From Gemmatimonadota bacterium (GTDB lineage: Bacteria; Gemmatimonadota; Gemmatimonadetes; Longimicrobiales; Gaopeijiaceae), in contig JBBEBG010000038.1 in NCBI GenBank assembly GCA_040882465.1, forward strand, positions 1-57,479: DNA of 57,479 nucleotides, read 5' to 3'. Shown piece after piece: positions 1-7,440 of the stretch (within the stretch, counting starts at the first letter, position 1; each line of letters starts with the position of its first letter). A program made the translations under genes and the position numbers. Under the pieces are notes generated by a model. That model worked only from the letters and a program-made list of their open reading frames with translations, did no database searches and was not told the origin of the DNA.

Positions 1-27
1 GATTCAGTGCGTCCCCGCGCGGGCGTT

Positions 28-152
28 CTGATAACGTTCCAGCGTTGCCGAACCCTGAGTCTTGGCGCGGGCCGTGCTCAGCACGGGCCGTGACAGGGCG
101 AAGGGTTGCAGCGGAGGCGCGAAGCGCCGGAGCCGGCAAAGCGTTGTTATAC
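28..152. repeat. attC-like folded recombination site 1 (candidate)
   Basis: The left end carries TGATAAC (29-35) followed by a CAGCGTTGCC block. The right end carries GGCAAAGCGTTG (135-146) followed by GTTATAC (146-152). The two ends are imperfect inverted copies, with matching AAC/GTT triplets as in the R''/R' boxes of integron attC sites. The interior also pairs with itself (AACCCT with AGGGTT). The length of about 125 bp is inside the known attC range. The site would close a cassette lying further left, outside the window. The primary sequence is degenerate, so this is a structural call. Confidence 0.5.
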
Positions 153-166
153 GAGGCTCGTGCCGC
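146..166. repeat. 21-bp inverted repeat bracketing the toxin-antitoxin cassette
   Basis: The 21 bases at 146-166 are the reverse complement of 938-958 with two mismatches. The pair frames the yefM-yoeB segment exactly and overlaps the outer boxes of the two attC-like sites. Such a long match is not expected from the short attC boxes alone. It may reflect duplication and inversion of a site, or a transposition-like footprint. Confidence 0.6.
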
Positions 167-214
167 TGGTCCCTTGATCCGACCCTCCGACTCGAGCAGC
201 CCCGTCACACAGTC

Positions 215-254
215 TTGCATCGAGGCCCTTTATCTTGTACTGTATTCTTGTACA
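215..254 (+). promoter_or_regulatory. Promoter and YefM-type operator of the toxin-antitoxin pair
   Basis: A -35-like TTGCAT (215-220) and a -10-like TACTGT (238-243) are separated by 17 bp. Two repeats sit on the -10 region: TTGTACT (235-241) and a perfect TGTACA (249-254), 13 bp apart. E. coli YefM is known to bind a long and a short repeat with a TGTACA core about one helical turn apart. The arrangement therefore predicts autorepression by the antitoxin or the complex. Confidence 0.65.
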
Positions 255-280
255 TGTTCTCCCCAACCGAGTGATTACGT

Positions 281-562
281 ATGGCAACCCGTGCAACTTA
301 CAGCCGCGCCCGAGCGAACTTTGCGGCGATCTGGAACGAAGTTGAGAATAGCCGAGAGCCGGCAATTCTAGAGCGCCGCGGTCATGACACCATGGCTCTC
401 GTGCCAGCGGACGAGCTGTCCAGTCTTCAACAAACAGCATACCTCCTACGCTCTCCAAAGAATGCCGTGCGACTCCTAAGTGCTCTGGTACGTTCCCGAA
501 AGGGATCCACCCGTCCTGTTGAACTCGAAGCGCTCATGAGTGAACTCGAGCTCGTTGAGTAG
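281..562 (+). CDS. yefM: Type II antitoxin, Phd/YefM family
   Basis: This 93-residue protein has the size and layout of a Phd/YefM antitoxin. Residues about 1-55 form the DNA-binding and dimerisation fold (ATYSRARANF, then a RRGHDTMALVP strand typical of the family). A charged C-terminal tail is expected to wrap the toxin. It would neutralise the RNase encoded 9 bp downstream and repress the shared promoter through the TGTACA repeats at 235-254. The coding region is visibly less GC-rich than the chromosomal genes to the right, which fits mobile-cassette origin. Family assignment is firm; the exact YefM name rests on the YoeB partner and the operator. Confidence 0.88.
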   Translation: MATRATYSRARANFAAIWNEVENSREPAILERRGHDTMALVPADELSSLQQTAYLLRSPKNAVRLLSALVRSRKGSTRPVELEALMSELELVE

Positions 563-571
563 GGCCCTTAC

Positions 572-874
572 GTGAGCGCCAAGGGACGCGGCTCAAAATC
601 TTCCTCCACTCCGAAGCACCGCGTCACAATCATTCAGAGCGAATGCATGGAGGACCTAGAACACTGGATCGCAACCGACCGGAAGACCGCGCTCCGAATC
701 TTCGATCTAATGAAGGCTGCACGCCGTGATCCCTTCCAGGGGATCGGCAAACCCGAGCCGCTCAAACACATGGGACCCGATGTTTGGTCCCGGAGAATCA
801 CGAGCCGTGACCGACTCGTTTACAGAGTGGGAAACGACTTCGTCGACTTCCTGCAGGCCAGATATCACTACTGA
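572..874 (+). CDS. yoeB: Type II toxin, Txe/YoeB family mRNA endonuclease
   Basis: This 100-residue protein starts at GTG 572, 9 bp after the antitoxin stop. YoeB toxins cut mRNA in the ribosomal A site. The family hallmarks are present: a KPEPLKH segment holding the general-base Glu, SRRITSRDRLVYRV holding the catalytic Arg, and a terminal RYHY that supplies the His-Tyr pair at the extreme C terminus. The N-terminal 15 residues (SAKGRGSKSSSTPK) are longer and more basic than in E. coli YoeB, so an internal start cannot be excluded. All catalytic positions look intact, so the toxin should be active. Confidence 0.9.
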   Translation: MSAKGRGSKSSSTPKHRVTIIQSECMEDLEHWIATDRKTALRIFDLMKAARRDPFQGIGKPEPLKHMGPDVWSRRITSRDRLVYRVGNDFVDFLQARYHY

Positions 875-951
875 CTACTGACCTTTTCCAGGCTCCTTAC
901 GTCGTCCTGCCGTTCGTCCTACCTCGCACGAGAAAGAGCGGCACGAGTTTC

Positions 952-1055
952 GTATAACTCCCCGTTTCCGCCCCCGCGTTCGCCTGGGTTGTGCGGCGTG
1001 GGGTTCGTGATTGAAACCCAGATGCGGGGGAATGCGGTTGGGGGTGGTGTTAGGG
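952..1055. repeat. attC-like folded recombination site 2 (candidate)
   Basis: The site runs from GTATAAC (952-958) to GTTAGGG (1049-1055). Between them are nested perfect inverted repeats: CCCCCGC (971-977) with GCGGGGG (1024-1030), and CTGGGTT (984-990) with AACCCAG (1015-1021). These would fold the strand into one long hairpin with a GTGCGG...GATTG loop region, the shape recognised in attC sites. It follows the toxin stop by 77 bp, the usual place for an attC in a gene cassette. A transcription terminator is the main alternative, but there is no T-run. The rest of 875-1216 holds no gene I can recognise. Confidence 0.55.
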
Positions 1056-1216
1056 GCGAATCTTTGGGTGCGAATCGCCTGAAGTGGCCGTCCCGCCGAT
1101 GTGAGTCCCTGGATTGGCCCAACGATGCCAATGATGGCGATGCGGTCGCGGTGAAGGCAAGCAATTCTTCCGCTCGGGGCCGGAGGGAGCGGTCGGCGTG
1201 CACGATTTGCGAACCT

Positions 1217-2596
1217 TCACTTTCCGTCAGCGTCCCATTCCTCTTCCCCGCCGAGCTCGTCCAATGGGTTTCGGATTCTTGCAAAGTCCCGGTTGCTGAC
1301 ATGTGTATAGATCTCGGTCGTCCGGCTCGAGGCGTGGCCGAGCAACTCCTGAATGTATCGGAGATCCGTCCCCGCTTCGAGCAAATGCGTGGCGAACGAA
1401 TGTCGCAGAGTGTGCGGGGTCACTCGCTTAGCGATCTTGGCTCGGGTCCGAGCCCGCGCGACGACTTTTTGCACGCTCCGCGTGTTGAGATGTCTTCCCC
1501 CGGATTCTCCCGGAAAGAGCCACTCCCCACAATCCTCCGCGCGAAGCAGGAGGTGTCGGTCAACCGCCTGTAGCGCGCGTACGCTCAGGAGCGTGTATCG
1601 ATCTTTTCTTCCCTTCCCTCCCCGGACCTTGAGCAGCCGACGGTCACGGTCCACGTCTTCGGCGCGGAGGCGCACGACCTCGCCAACGCGAAGGCCGCTC
1701 GAGTAGAGGATCATGAGGAGCGCACGTGTCGAGGGATGTCGCGCAACGCCCAGGAGCGACTCGACTTCTTTGCGCGAGAGGACGGTCGGCAGAGTCCGCG
1801 CCCTTTTGGGGCGAGGGATCTCCCGAAGAAGCTGGGGACGGCCGAAGACGGTGTCGTACAGGAGGCGAAGCGCACTGACCGCCTGCCCATGGAGCGGACG
1901 GGACACGCCCCTCTCTTCGATCAGGTAGACCAGGTATCCGCGAATCTCGTCCGGCGAGGCGACCCGGAGCTCCGGCGGCGGTCCGCAGGTCGCATTTGCG
2001 GCGTCCCAACGCCAACGAGCGAATCGCCGAATGTGACCCAGGTAAACGCGGCGGGTCTTGGGGGAGTAGCCAGCGAGGACCATCGCACGGTTCATTTCGG
2101 CGAGGGCCTCGGCGTCCATGATCGCCCGGGCTGCGGAGTCTCGGGGTGGAGCGTCGCGGGCATCTGGTGCCTTGCCGTCTCGCGCATCTCGGACGGCGGG
2201 CACGTCGCGACCCGAGTCTCGGCCGGGGAGTCCCGCGGCGTCTCGCCCCTGGCCGGGGCGCGTATCGGCGCTCTTGGATCCCGCTCCCCCGACGGGAGAA
2301 GCGGCGCGACCTGGAAGCCGGATTCCGGGAAAGGTGGATGCGAGTCGTTCCGCCGATCTGTGCGTTGCCGGCAGGCTCCAGCTCTTTGTGTCCGGGTGCC
2401 ATCGCTTTCCCGGAATCTCTTTGATGCGCCGCACGATTTCGGGGTCGTAGGGAAAGGTGACGAGGAATCGACCCTGCCCGTCGAGTTGCACCAGAGGGGG
2501 CCTGATCACCGACCCGGGGAGTCGGCCCGGTACTTCAGTGCTCTTGGGTGGGAAGTACCCGGGAGTGGTGGAGTCGCCGGGCTCTGACTGCGACAT
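1217..2596 (-). CDS. Tyrosine recombinase, integron/Xer-like, with extra N-terminal domain
   Basis: A 459-residue site-specific recombinase. Residues about 160-255 are a SAM-like core-binding domain and 270-445 the catalytic domain. The full catalytic set is visible: Arg in SSGLRVGEV, Lys in GKGRKDRY, HTLRHS, LGHASS and the nucleophilic Tyr in IYTHV near residue 430. The end IRNPLDEL resembles the RSPLDAL ending of IntI proteins, but the additional IntI-specific insert between the Lys and HxxR motifs is missing, so it is Xer-like by that test. Residues about 30-95 (IPGKRWHPDTKSWSLP) look like a small HARP-like module. A disordered Arg/Asp-rich linker follows. Its 3' end faces the cassette, the reverse of classical integrons. 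Confidence 0.85.
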   Translation of the reverse strand: MSQSEPGDSTTPGYFPPKSTEVPGRLPGSVIRPPLVQLDGQGRFLVTFPYDPEIVRRIKEIPGKRWHPDTKSWSLPATHRSAERLASTFPGIRLPGRAASPVGGAGSKSADTRPGQGRDAAGLPGRDSGRDVPAVRDARDGKAPDARDAPPRDSAARAIMDAEALAEMNRAMVLAGYSPKTRRVYLGHIRRFARWRWDAANATCGPPPELRVASPDEIRGYLVYLIEERGVSRPLHGQAVSALRLLYDTVFGRPQLLREIPRPKRARTLPTVLSRKEVESLLGVARHPSTRALLMILYSSGLRVGEVVRLRAEDVDRDRRLLKVRGGKGRKDRYTLLSVRALQAVDRHLLLRAEDCGEWLFPGESGGRHLNTRSVQKVVARARTRAKIAKRVTPHTLRHSFATHLLEAGTDLRYIQELLGHASSRTTEIYTHVSNRDFARIRNPLDELGGEEEWDADGK

Positions 2597-2680
2597 GGGC
2601 GCCTCGCGGCGGAAAGGAGTACGATAACCGCACCACGATCCTACGGGCGGTGGGACGAAGCCATGGCTGGAGGGGACAAC

Positions 2681-3238
2681 TCAGCCGCGCCACTCTGATC
2701 GCAGGATTCCGTACCAGGCTTCGTCGATCGGCTCCTCCCGTTCGATCCGATTCTGCCGAAGCACCCCTTCCCTCGTCATTCCGATCTTCTCCATGACGCG
2801 CTGCGAGGCGGTGTTTCGTACGTCGGCCATGGCGCAGATCCGATTGAGCTCCGGAAGGGTCGAGAATGCCGCATGGACAACCGCGCCGGTGGCCTCGGTC
2901 ATAAACCCACGATTCCAGAGCGGGCGGGCGATCGAGTATCCGATCTCCCCCCGGCGATGTTGGAGGTTCAGCCGGAGGTTGATCCCGCCAACCGCCCCGT
3001 CATCGAGCCCGATCGCCCAAGCCGGATGTGTCGAGCGATCGAGGAGGATCTGCCTCGCGATGAATTCTTCCGCGTGTTTTCGTCCATACGGGATTGGAAG
3101 CGCCTTCAGAAATTGCGCCCACCCGGGGTCGCGGGCATAGGTCAGGACGTCGCCGACGTCGCTCAACCCCCAGGGGCGGAGGACCAGGCGCTCGGTCTCA
3201 ATTCGCTCAGGGAGCACGGGCCAGAACTCTTCAGCCAC
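2681..3238 (-). CDS. GNAT N-acetyltransferase, RimJ/RimL-like
   Basis: This 185-residue protein has the classical opening IETERLVLRPW of the RimJ/RimL-type GNAT family and acetyl-CoA-binding sequence around RPLWNRGFMTEA, followed by NRICAMADVRNTASQRVMEKIGM, the family's C-terminal motif. It should transfer an acetyl group from acetyl-CoA to an amine, either a protein N terminus or a small molecule; the substrate cannot be told. The start overlaps the stop of the upstream lipoprotein gene by 8 bp, so the two are probably co-transcribed. Confidence 0.85.
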   Translation of the reverse strand: MAEEFWPVLPERIETERLVLRPWGLSDVGDVLTYARDPGWAQFLKALPIPYGRKHAEEFIARQILLDRSTHPAWAIGLDDGAVGGINLRLNLQHRRGEIGYSIARPLWNRGFMTEATGAVVHAAFSTLPELNRICAMADVRNTASQRVMEKIGMTREGVLRQNRIEREEPIDEAWYGILRSEWRG

Positions 3239-4340
3239 ACCCCTCTACCCACTCGACCGCCGGCAGCGCGCCGGCCCGGAAGCGCTCGACGCGAGCCCCG
3301 TCCGTCTCGAAGACGATTCTGAGCTTCGCTTCCTCCGGCTCACCCGGCGTGACGGTCAGGTACTTCCCATCCGTGTATTTGTGGGGCCCCTCCGTCAGGT
3401 TGCCCGGATGAAGCGTGCGAATTTCGTCCTCGGTCGAGCCGATGCGCGCTCCCCGCGCGGTCGCCACCGCTCCCTCCCGCACATCCACGCGCACGAATCG
3501 TCCCTCCACGAATATCAGAGAGACGCCCGCGGGCCATCCCGAGGGCGTGACTTGCTCGCATGCGACGGTGGACGCCACTCCTGCGGGTTCTGTGCCCGGA
3601 ACGAGCGCCGGGAGCTCGGCGGTCGACGCGGGCCCCGTGGAAGCGGTGCCCGGCGCCGGAAGATCGGCAGGGGGAGCCGGCCCCGAAGGATCCGGCCGCT
3701 CCAACGCCCCACCGAGCGCGGCGTCCACCTCGTCGCGACTCATTCCCACCCGGACCGGTCCGAATCCGCTCGGCTGCACGATCCAGGTGGAATCGAAGGC
3801 CACTCCCGCGACGGGGGCGACGGGATCGGGTGTCGGATCCGCCGGGGTCTCGGACGCCGCACGCCCCTGGAAGTACGCGGCCGCCAGAGCCACATCCAGG
3901 GGCGCGATGGCCCTCGGTTCCTTCCCCGGCTCGAAGAGCACGATCGCGTCGAGGGCCGGCAGCGCCGCGAAATCGTACTTCTTCGCTTCCCCAGAAACGA
4001 CGAACTCGAGGGGGCGGCGGCCCGCCAGGGTCGTAATGGGCCACCCTTCCCTCTCCAGGAAAAGGTGTGCCTCGGCGCGATAAAACATGAGATCGTCCGC
4101 GATGGTCGCGAAGTCCTCCTCGGGAACAGTGGCGCGAAGCGCCTCGAGCTCCTCCGGCGTCGCCTCCATGAATACGACGACCCGCTCTTCGAAGGGCGCG
4201 GTTTCGGGAGCGGCTCCGCAGGCCGCGGCCCCGATCCAGAGGAGGGTGACCGCAGGAAGGAAGCGGGGGGCGCGCGGAGAGTTCCAGGCACACCCGGCGG
4301 CCGCGGCACCTCGGCCGGGGCGCGCGCTCGGGAGGCGCAC
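3231..4340 (-). CDS. Putative lipoprotein of unknown function
   Basis: I do not recognise the family. A GTG at 4340, 2 bp after the preceding gene's stop, gives 369 residues. The frame stays open upstream, but that would run deep into the neighbouring gene. The N terminus has a hydrophobic stretch ending FLPAVTLLWIGAAACG, which reads as a lipoprotein signal with Cys in the lipobox. The middle carries a long Pro/Ala/Thr-rich linker (about residues 205-260). Before the linker is a repeat-like phrase, PSGFGPVRVGMSRDEVDAALG, that is seen in secreted bacterial proteins of unknown role. Start assignment is uncertain and no strong ribosome-binding site is seen. Confidence 0.6.
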   Translation of the reverse strand: MRLPSARPGRGAAAAGCAWNSPRAPRFLPAVTLLWIGAAACGAAPETAPFEERVVVFMEATPEELEALRATVPEEDFATIADDLMFYRAEAHLFLEREGWPITTLAGRRPLEFVVSGEAKKYDFAALPALDAIVLFEPGKEPRAIAPLDVALAAAYFQGRAASETPADPTPDPVAPVAGVAFDSTWIVQPSGFGPVRVGMSRDEVDAALGGALERPDPSGPAPPADLPAPGTASTGPASTAELPALVPGTEPAGVASTVACEQVTPSGWPAGVSLIFVEGRFVRVDVREGAVATARGARIGSTEDEIRTLHPGNLTEGPHKYTDGKYLTVTPGEPEEAKLRIVFETDGARVERFRAGALPAVEWVEGCG

Positions 4341-4342
4341 GC

Positions 4343-4735
4343 TCAGGGAAGGTTCAGCTGCCACGACACCCCGTACCGGTCCGCGAGCCATCCGAACCTC
4401 TGGCTGAAACCATAGGAATCGAGGGGCATGAGGACGGATCCGCCCTGCGACAGCTCCCCGAACAACCGTTCGAGCTCCGCATTCGACTCGCACTCGACGA
4501 AGAGGGAGATGGCGGGAGTGAAGGTGAACTCGTGCTTCACCGGGGAATCGATCGCCATGTATTCCCTCCCGCCGAGCGCGAATACGGATTGCTTGACGCT
4601 CCCCGCCGCTCCGGGTCCGGATTCGTCGTAACGCTCGATCGAGATGACCTCGGAGTCCTCGAAAAGAGATGTGTAGAGGCGGATTGCCTCCTCGGCCTTT
4701 CCCTCGAACATGAGAAATGTCCTGATCTGCTTCAT
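4343..4735 (-). CDS. VOC-superfamily PhnB-like protein
   Basis: A 130-residue protein of the PhnB/3-demethylubiquinone-methyltransferase-like branch of the vicinal-oxygen-chelate fold. It has the characteristic opening IRTFLMFEGKAEEAIRLYTSLF, a central EFTFTPAISLFVECE strand and the ending YGFSQRFGWLADRYGVSWQL. Members are usually annotated as VOC proteins of unknown substrate; a methyltransferase activity should not be assumed. It sits in a run of minus-strand genes between elbB and the lipoprotein gene. Confidence 0.88.
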   Translation of the reverse strand: MKQIRTFLMFEGKAEEAIRLYTSLFEDSEVISIERYDESGPGAAGSVKQSVFALGGREYMAIDSPVKHEFTFTPAISLFVECESNAELERLFGELSQGGSVLMPLDSYGFSQRFGWLADRYGVSWQLNLP

Positions 4736-4817
4736 GGCTCTCGCGCGTCCCGCGTCGAATGCGGCTGGGTTCGGGGGCGGCTCGTGCAGGCGAGGGGAGA
4801 CCGCGGGCCCGCCGCCC

Positions 4818-5474
4818 TCAGGCCCGTGCCAGGACTTCCTTCACCGCTTTCGTGATCCCCTCCTCGGCTTCGGAGATCCGGTGCGCCAGCATGTACGCGG
4901 GAGTCGTGACGATATTCAGCTCATCGTCCACCACGATGTCTTCGACTCCGCAATTCACATGACGCCCCCCGAGCGGTGCGAGGGCGTTCGCCGTCTCCTG
5001 GTCGGTTCCGATCGTGTACCGGAACCCTTCTTTGCCGAAGAGATGCGCTCCGATCGCGGGTGCGATGCAGAGGAGCCCGATCGGTTTCCCCGTCGCATGA
5101 AACTTTCGGAGGAAGTCCGCCACGTCCTGATTGACGGAGAAGTCCGTGCCCTTGAAGGCGAAGTCCGAGAGATTCTTCACGGCGCCGTATCCTCCGGGGA
5201 CGATCACCGCGTCGAACTCGTTGGGATCGAGCTCTGCCACATCCTTCACCGGACCTCGCGCGATCCGCGCCGACTCGGTGCGGACGTTCCTCACCTCGTC
5301 CTTCGCCGCCTTCCCTCGCTGATGGTCGAAGACGTAGGCCTGGGGAATGTCGGGAGCGGCGCAGACGGCTTCTGCCCCGGCTTTGTCGAGGGCGAGGAGA
5401 GTGAGGACCGCCTCGTGGATCTCGGCGCCGTCGTGGACGCCGCAGCCGGAGAGGATGACGGCGACTTTTTTCAT
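4818..5474 (-). CDS. elbB: Isoprenoid-biosynthesis-associated glyoxalase ElbB
   Basis: A 218-residue DJ-1/PfpI-superfamily protein. It opens KKVAVILSGCGVHDGAEIHE and carries PGGYGAVKNLSDFA and the nucleophile-elbow Cys in LLCIAPA, followed by GGRHVNCGVEDIVVD, all typical of ElbB. E. coli ElbB has weak glyoxalase activity and was linked to enhanced isoprenoid production. It is divergent from ispH, whose start lies 135 bp away. The shared isoprenoid link may be meaningful or coincidental. Confidence 0.92.
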   Translation of the reverse strand: MKKVAVILSGCGVHDGAEIHEAVLTLLALDKAGAEAVCAAPDIPQAYVFDHQRGKAAKDEVRNVRTESARIARGPVKDVAELDPNEFDAVIVPGGYGAVKNLSDFAFKGTDFSVNQDVADFLRKFHATGKPIGLLCIAPAIGAHLFGKEGFRYTIGTDQETANALAPLGGRHVNCGVEDIVVDDELNIVTTPAYMLAHRISEAEEGITKAVKEVLARA

Positions 5475-5609
5475 GGCTCACGACCGTGTGGCTCGGGAGA
5501 TGGGGTTGCCGGGGTAGCTCGCGCCCCGCCCTCCGCACTCTAGGAGGGGGGGCCACTCACGGCAACACCCCCGGAACCCCCGACTTCATCCGGTGTTCGA
5601 CCCGCCGCC

Positions 5610-6836
5610 ATGACGATCGAACAGACTTACTTCCGGCGGGGATTCGGCCTCAAGGACGAGGTGCGCCCCGTCATCGAGGCGGAGTACCATTCGGCCGTCG
5701 TCGAGGACATCCGCGCGCATGGGTACCGGCGGACCTTCGGCGATGTCACGGTCCGTCTCGCCGAGGAGTTCGGCTTCTGTTATGGCGTGGACCGCGCCGT
5801 GGATTACGCCTACGAAACTAGACAGAAATTTCCCGACAAGACAGTATTTCTTGTCGGTGAGATCATTCACAACCCGTACGTCAACCAGCGGATGCGGGAT
5901 ATGGGGATCCGCTGTCTGTATCCCGACGCGCATGGACACTTCGATTTTTCGGTCGTCCGTCCCGAGGACGTGGTCCTCCTTCCGGCCTTTGGCGTTACCA
6001 TCGAGGCCTTCGAGGAGCTGAAGAAGATCGGCTGCGTGCTCGTGGATACGACATGCGGGTCTGTCCTCCTCGTCTGGAAGCGGGTCGAGCAATACGCGAA
6101 GGAGGGTCTCACCTCGATCATCCACGGGAAATACACGCACGAGGAGAGCCGGGCCACAGCTTCGCAGGTGCGGAAGCACCCGGGGGGGAAGTACCTGATC
6201 GTGAGGGACATGGCCGAAGGGGAGCTGGTCTGCGACTACGTCGCCGGCCGGCCCGGGCACCTTACGCGGAAGGCCTTCGTCGAGCACTTCTCCGAAAAGG
6301 CTTCTCCCGGCTTCGATCCCGACCGGGACCTCCTCCGTTTCGGCGTTGCGAACCAGACCACCATGCTCGCGAACGAGTCCATGGCGATCGGCCGCAAGCT
6401 GGAAGAAGCGCTGATCGAGGCCCGGGGCGCCGAATACGCGCGGGAGAACTACCGCTCTTTCGGGACGATCTGCTCCGCCACGCAGGAGAGGCAGGACGCG
6501 GTGGTGAAGATGATGGAGACCCCGCCGGACCTGATGATCGTGATCGGGGGATACAATTCCTCCAACACGAACCACCTCGCCCACATGTGCCGCGAGCGCA
6601 CGCGGACCTACCACATCGAGGATTCGGCCTGCATTGACGTCGAGTCCGGAACGATCCGCCACAAGGCCGAGCTGGCGGCCGACGCCCCCGAAACCGTCGA
6701 ATCCGCCTGGATCCCCGAGGGCCCCTTCGAGTTGGGCCTCACAGCGGGGGCCTCCACCCCCAACAACAAAGTGGGCGACGCCCTCCTCCGCGTCCTCGAA
6801 ATTCGGGGGATCACCCCGCAGTGGTCCGGTAGCTGA
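5610..6836 (+). CDS. ispH: 4-hydroxy-3-methylbut-2-enyl diphosphate reductase, long form
   Basis: IspH makes IPP and DMAPP from HMBPP in the last step of the MEP pathway, using a [4Fe-4S] cluster. The three cluster cysteines are in GFCYGVDRA, DTTCGSV and GTICSAT. At 408 residues it is about 90 longer than E. coli IspH, with an N-terminal extension (QTYFRRGFGLKDEV...) and an internal insertion. This is the long form known from cyanobacteria and plant plastids. The ATG at 5610 lacks a strong Shine-Dalgarno sequence. It stands alone, divergent from elbB. Confidence 0.95.
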   Translation: MTIEQTYFRRGFGLKDEVRPVIEAEYHSAVVEDIRAHGYRRTFGDVTVRLAEEFGFCYGVDRAVDYAYETRQKFPDKTVFLVGEIIHNPYVNQRMRDMGIRCLYPDAHGHFDFSVVRPEDVVLLPAFGVTIEAFEELKKIGCVLVDTTCGSVLLVWKRVEQYAKEGLTSIIHGKYTHEESRATASQVRKHPGGKYLIVRDMAEGELVCDYVAGRPGHLTRKAFVEHFSEKASPGFDPDRDLLRFGVANQTTMLANESMAIGRKLEEALIEARGAEYARENYRSFGTICSATQERQDAVVKMMETPPDLMIVIGGYNSSNTNHLAHMCRERTRTYHIEDSACIDVESGTIRHKAELAADAPETVESAWIPEGPFELGLTAGASTPNNKVGDALLRVLEIRGITPQWSGS

Positions 6837-7005
6837 CCGTTCCCTGACACCTTTCTGGTTAACGCTTGTCACCCAGGGAGTGTCATTATAGGTGCGGGCA
6901 ACCCACATTGCAGTAAGACGATCCAATGTTTGGGCGGATTTTGGGCGGCGTCCCGGTATGGGCCTCGCCCCGTCCGTGCCGTCACCTCCTTCGGGAACGC
7001 GAGCC

Positions 7006-7434
7006 ATGGTGAAGCGAACGAGCGGGTTTACCCTCATCGAAATCCTCGTCGTCGTGACGGTGATCGCGGTCCTCGCGGCGCTCGTGGCCCCGAACGTCTT
7101 CCAGCACCTGGGGACCGCGCAGGACGCCGCGGCTCGCTCGCAGATCGAGATGCTCGGCGCCGCGCTCGACGCGTACCGCCTCGACAATGGGCGGTATCCG
7201 GCCTCGGCTCAGGGGCTCCAGGCGCTCCGCGGGGAACCCGCGGCGGAGCCCCGCCCCCGCAACTGGCGCGGTCCTTACCTCCGCCGCGAGGTCCCACTCG
7301 ATCCGTGGGGGAACCCTTACATCTATGTGAGCCCCGGCGAGGCCAACCCGCAGTCGTACGACCTCGTTTCGTTCGGCGCCGACGGTCTCGCGGGGGGAAG
7401 TGGGGAAGAAGCGGACATCCTGAGCTGGGAGTAG
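7006..7434 (+). CDS. gspG: Type II secretion major pseudopilin GspG
   Basis: The 142-residue product has a short basic leader (MVKRTSG) and the prepilin cleavage/methylation motif G^FTLIEILVV with Glu at +5. A hydrophobic N-terminal helix follows. The C-terminal part (DNGRYPASAQGLQAL, WRGPYLRREVPLDPWGNPYIY, FGADG) is the GspG signature including the calcium-site region. GspG forms the bulk of the pseudopilus that pushes substrate through GspD. It is the first gene of an 11-gene operon. An earlier GTG in frame exists at 6892, but ATG 7006 gives the correct leader length. Confidence 0.95.
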   Translation: MVKRTSGFTLIEILVVVTVIAVLAALVAPNVFQHLGTAQDAAARSQIEMLGAALDAYRLDNGRYPASAQGLQALRGEPAAEPRPRNWRGPYLRREVPLDPWGNPYIYVSPGEANPQSYDLVSFGADGLAGGSGEEADILSWE

Positions 7435-7440
7435 CGACCC

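Noticed and set aside
1217-2596. Calling the recombinase a true integron integrase (IntI)
   Set aside because: The additional helix region specific to IntI is not visible between the Lys and HxxR motifs; only the C-terminal phrase resembles IntI.
5586-7187. Long minus-strand open frame opposite ispH and gspG
   Set aside because: It is a GC-rich shadow frame: no family resemblance, low-complexity composition, and it lies over a well-conserved IspH gene.
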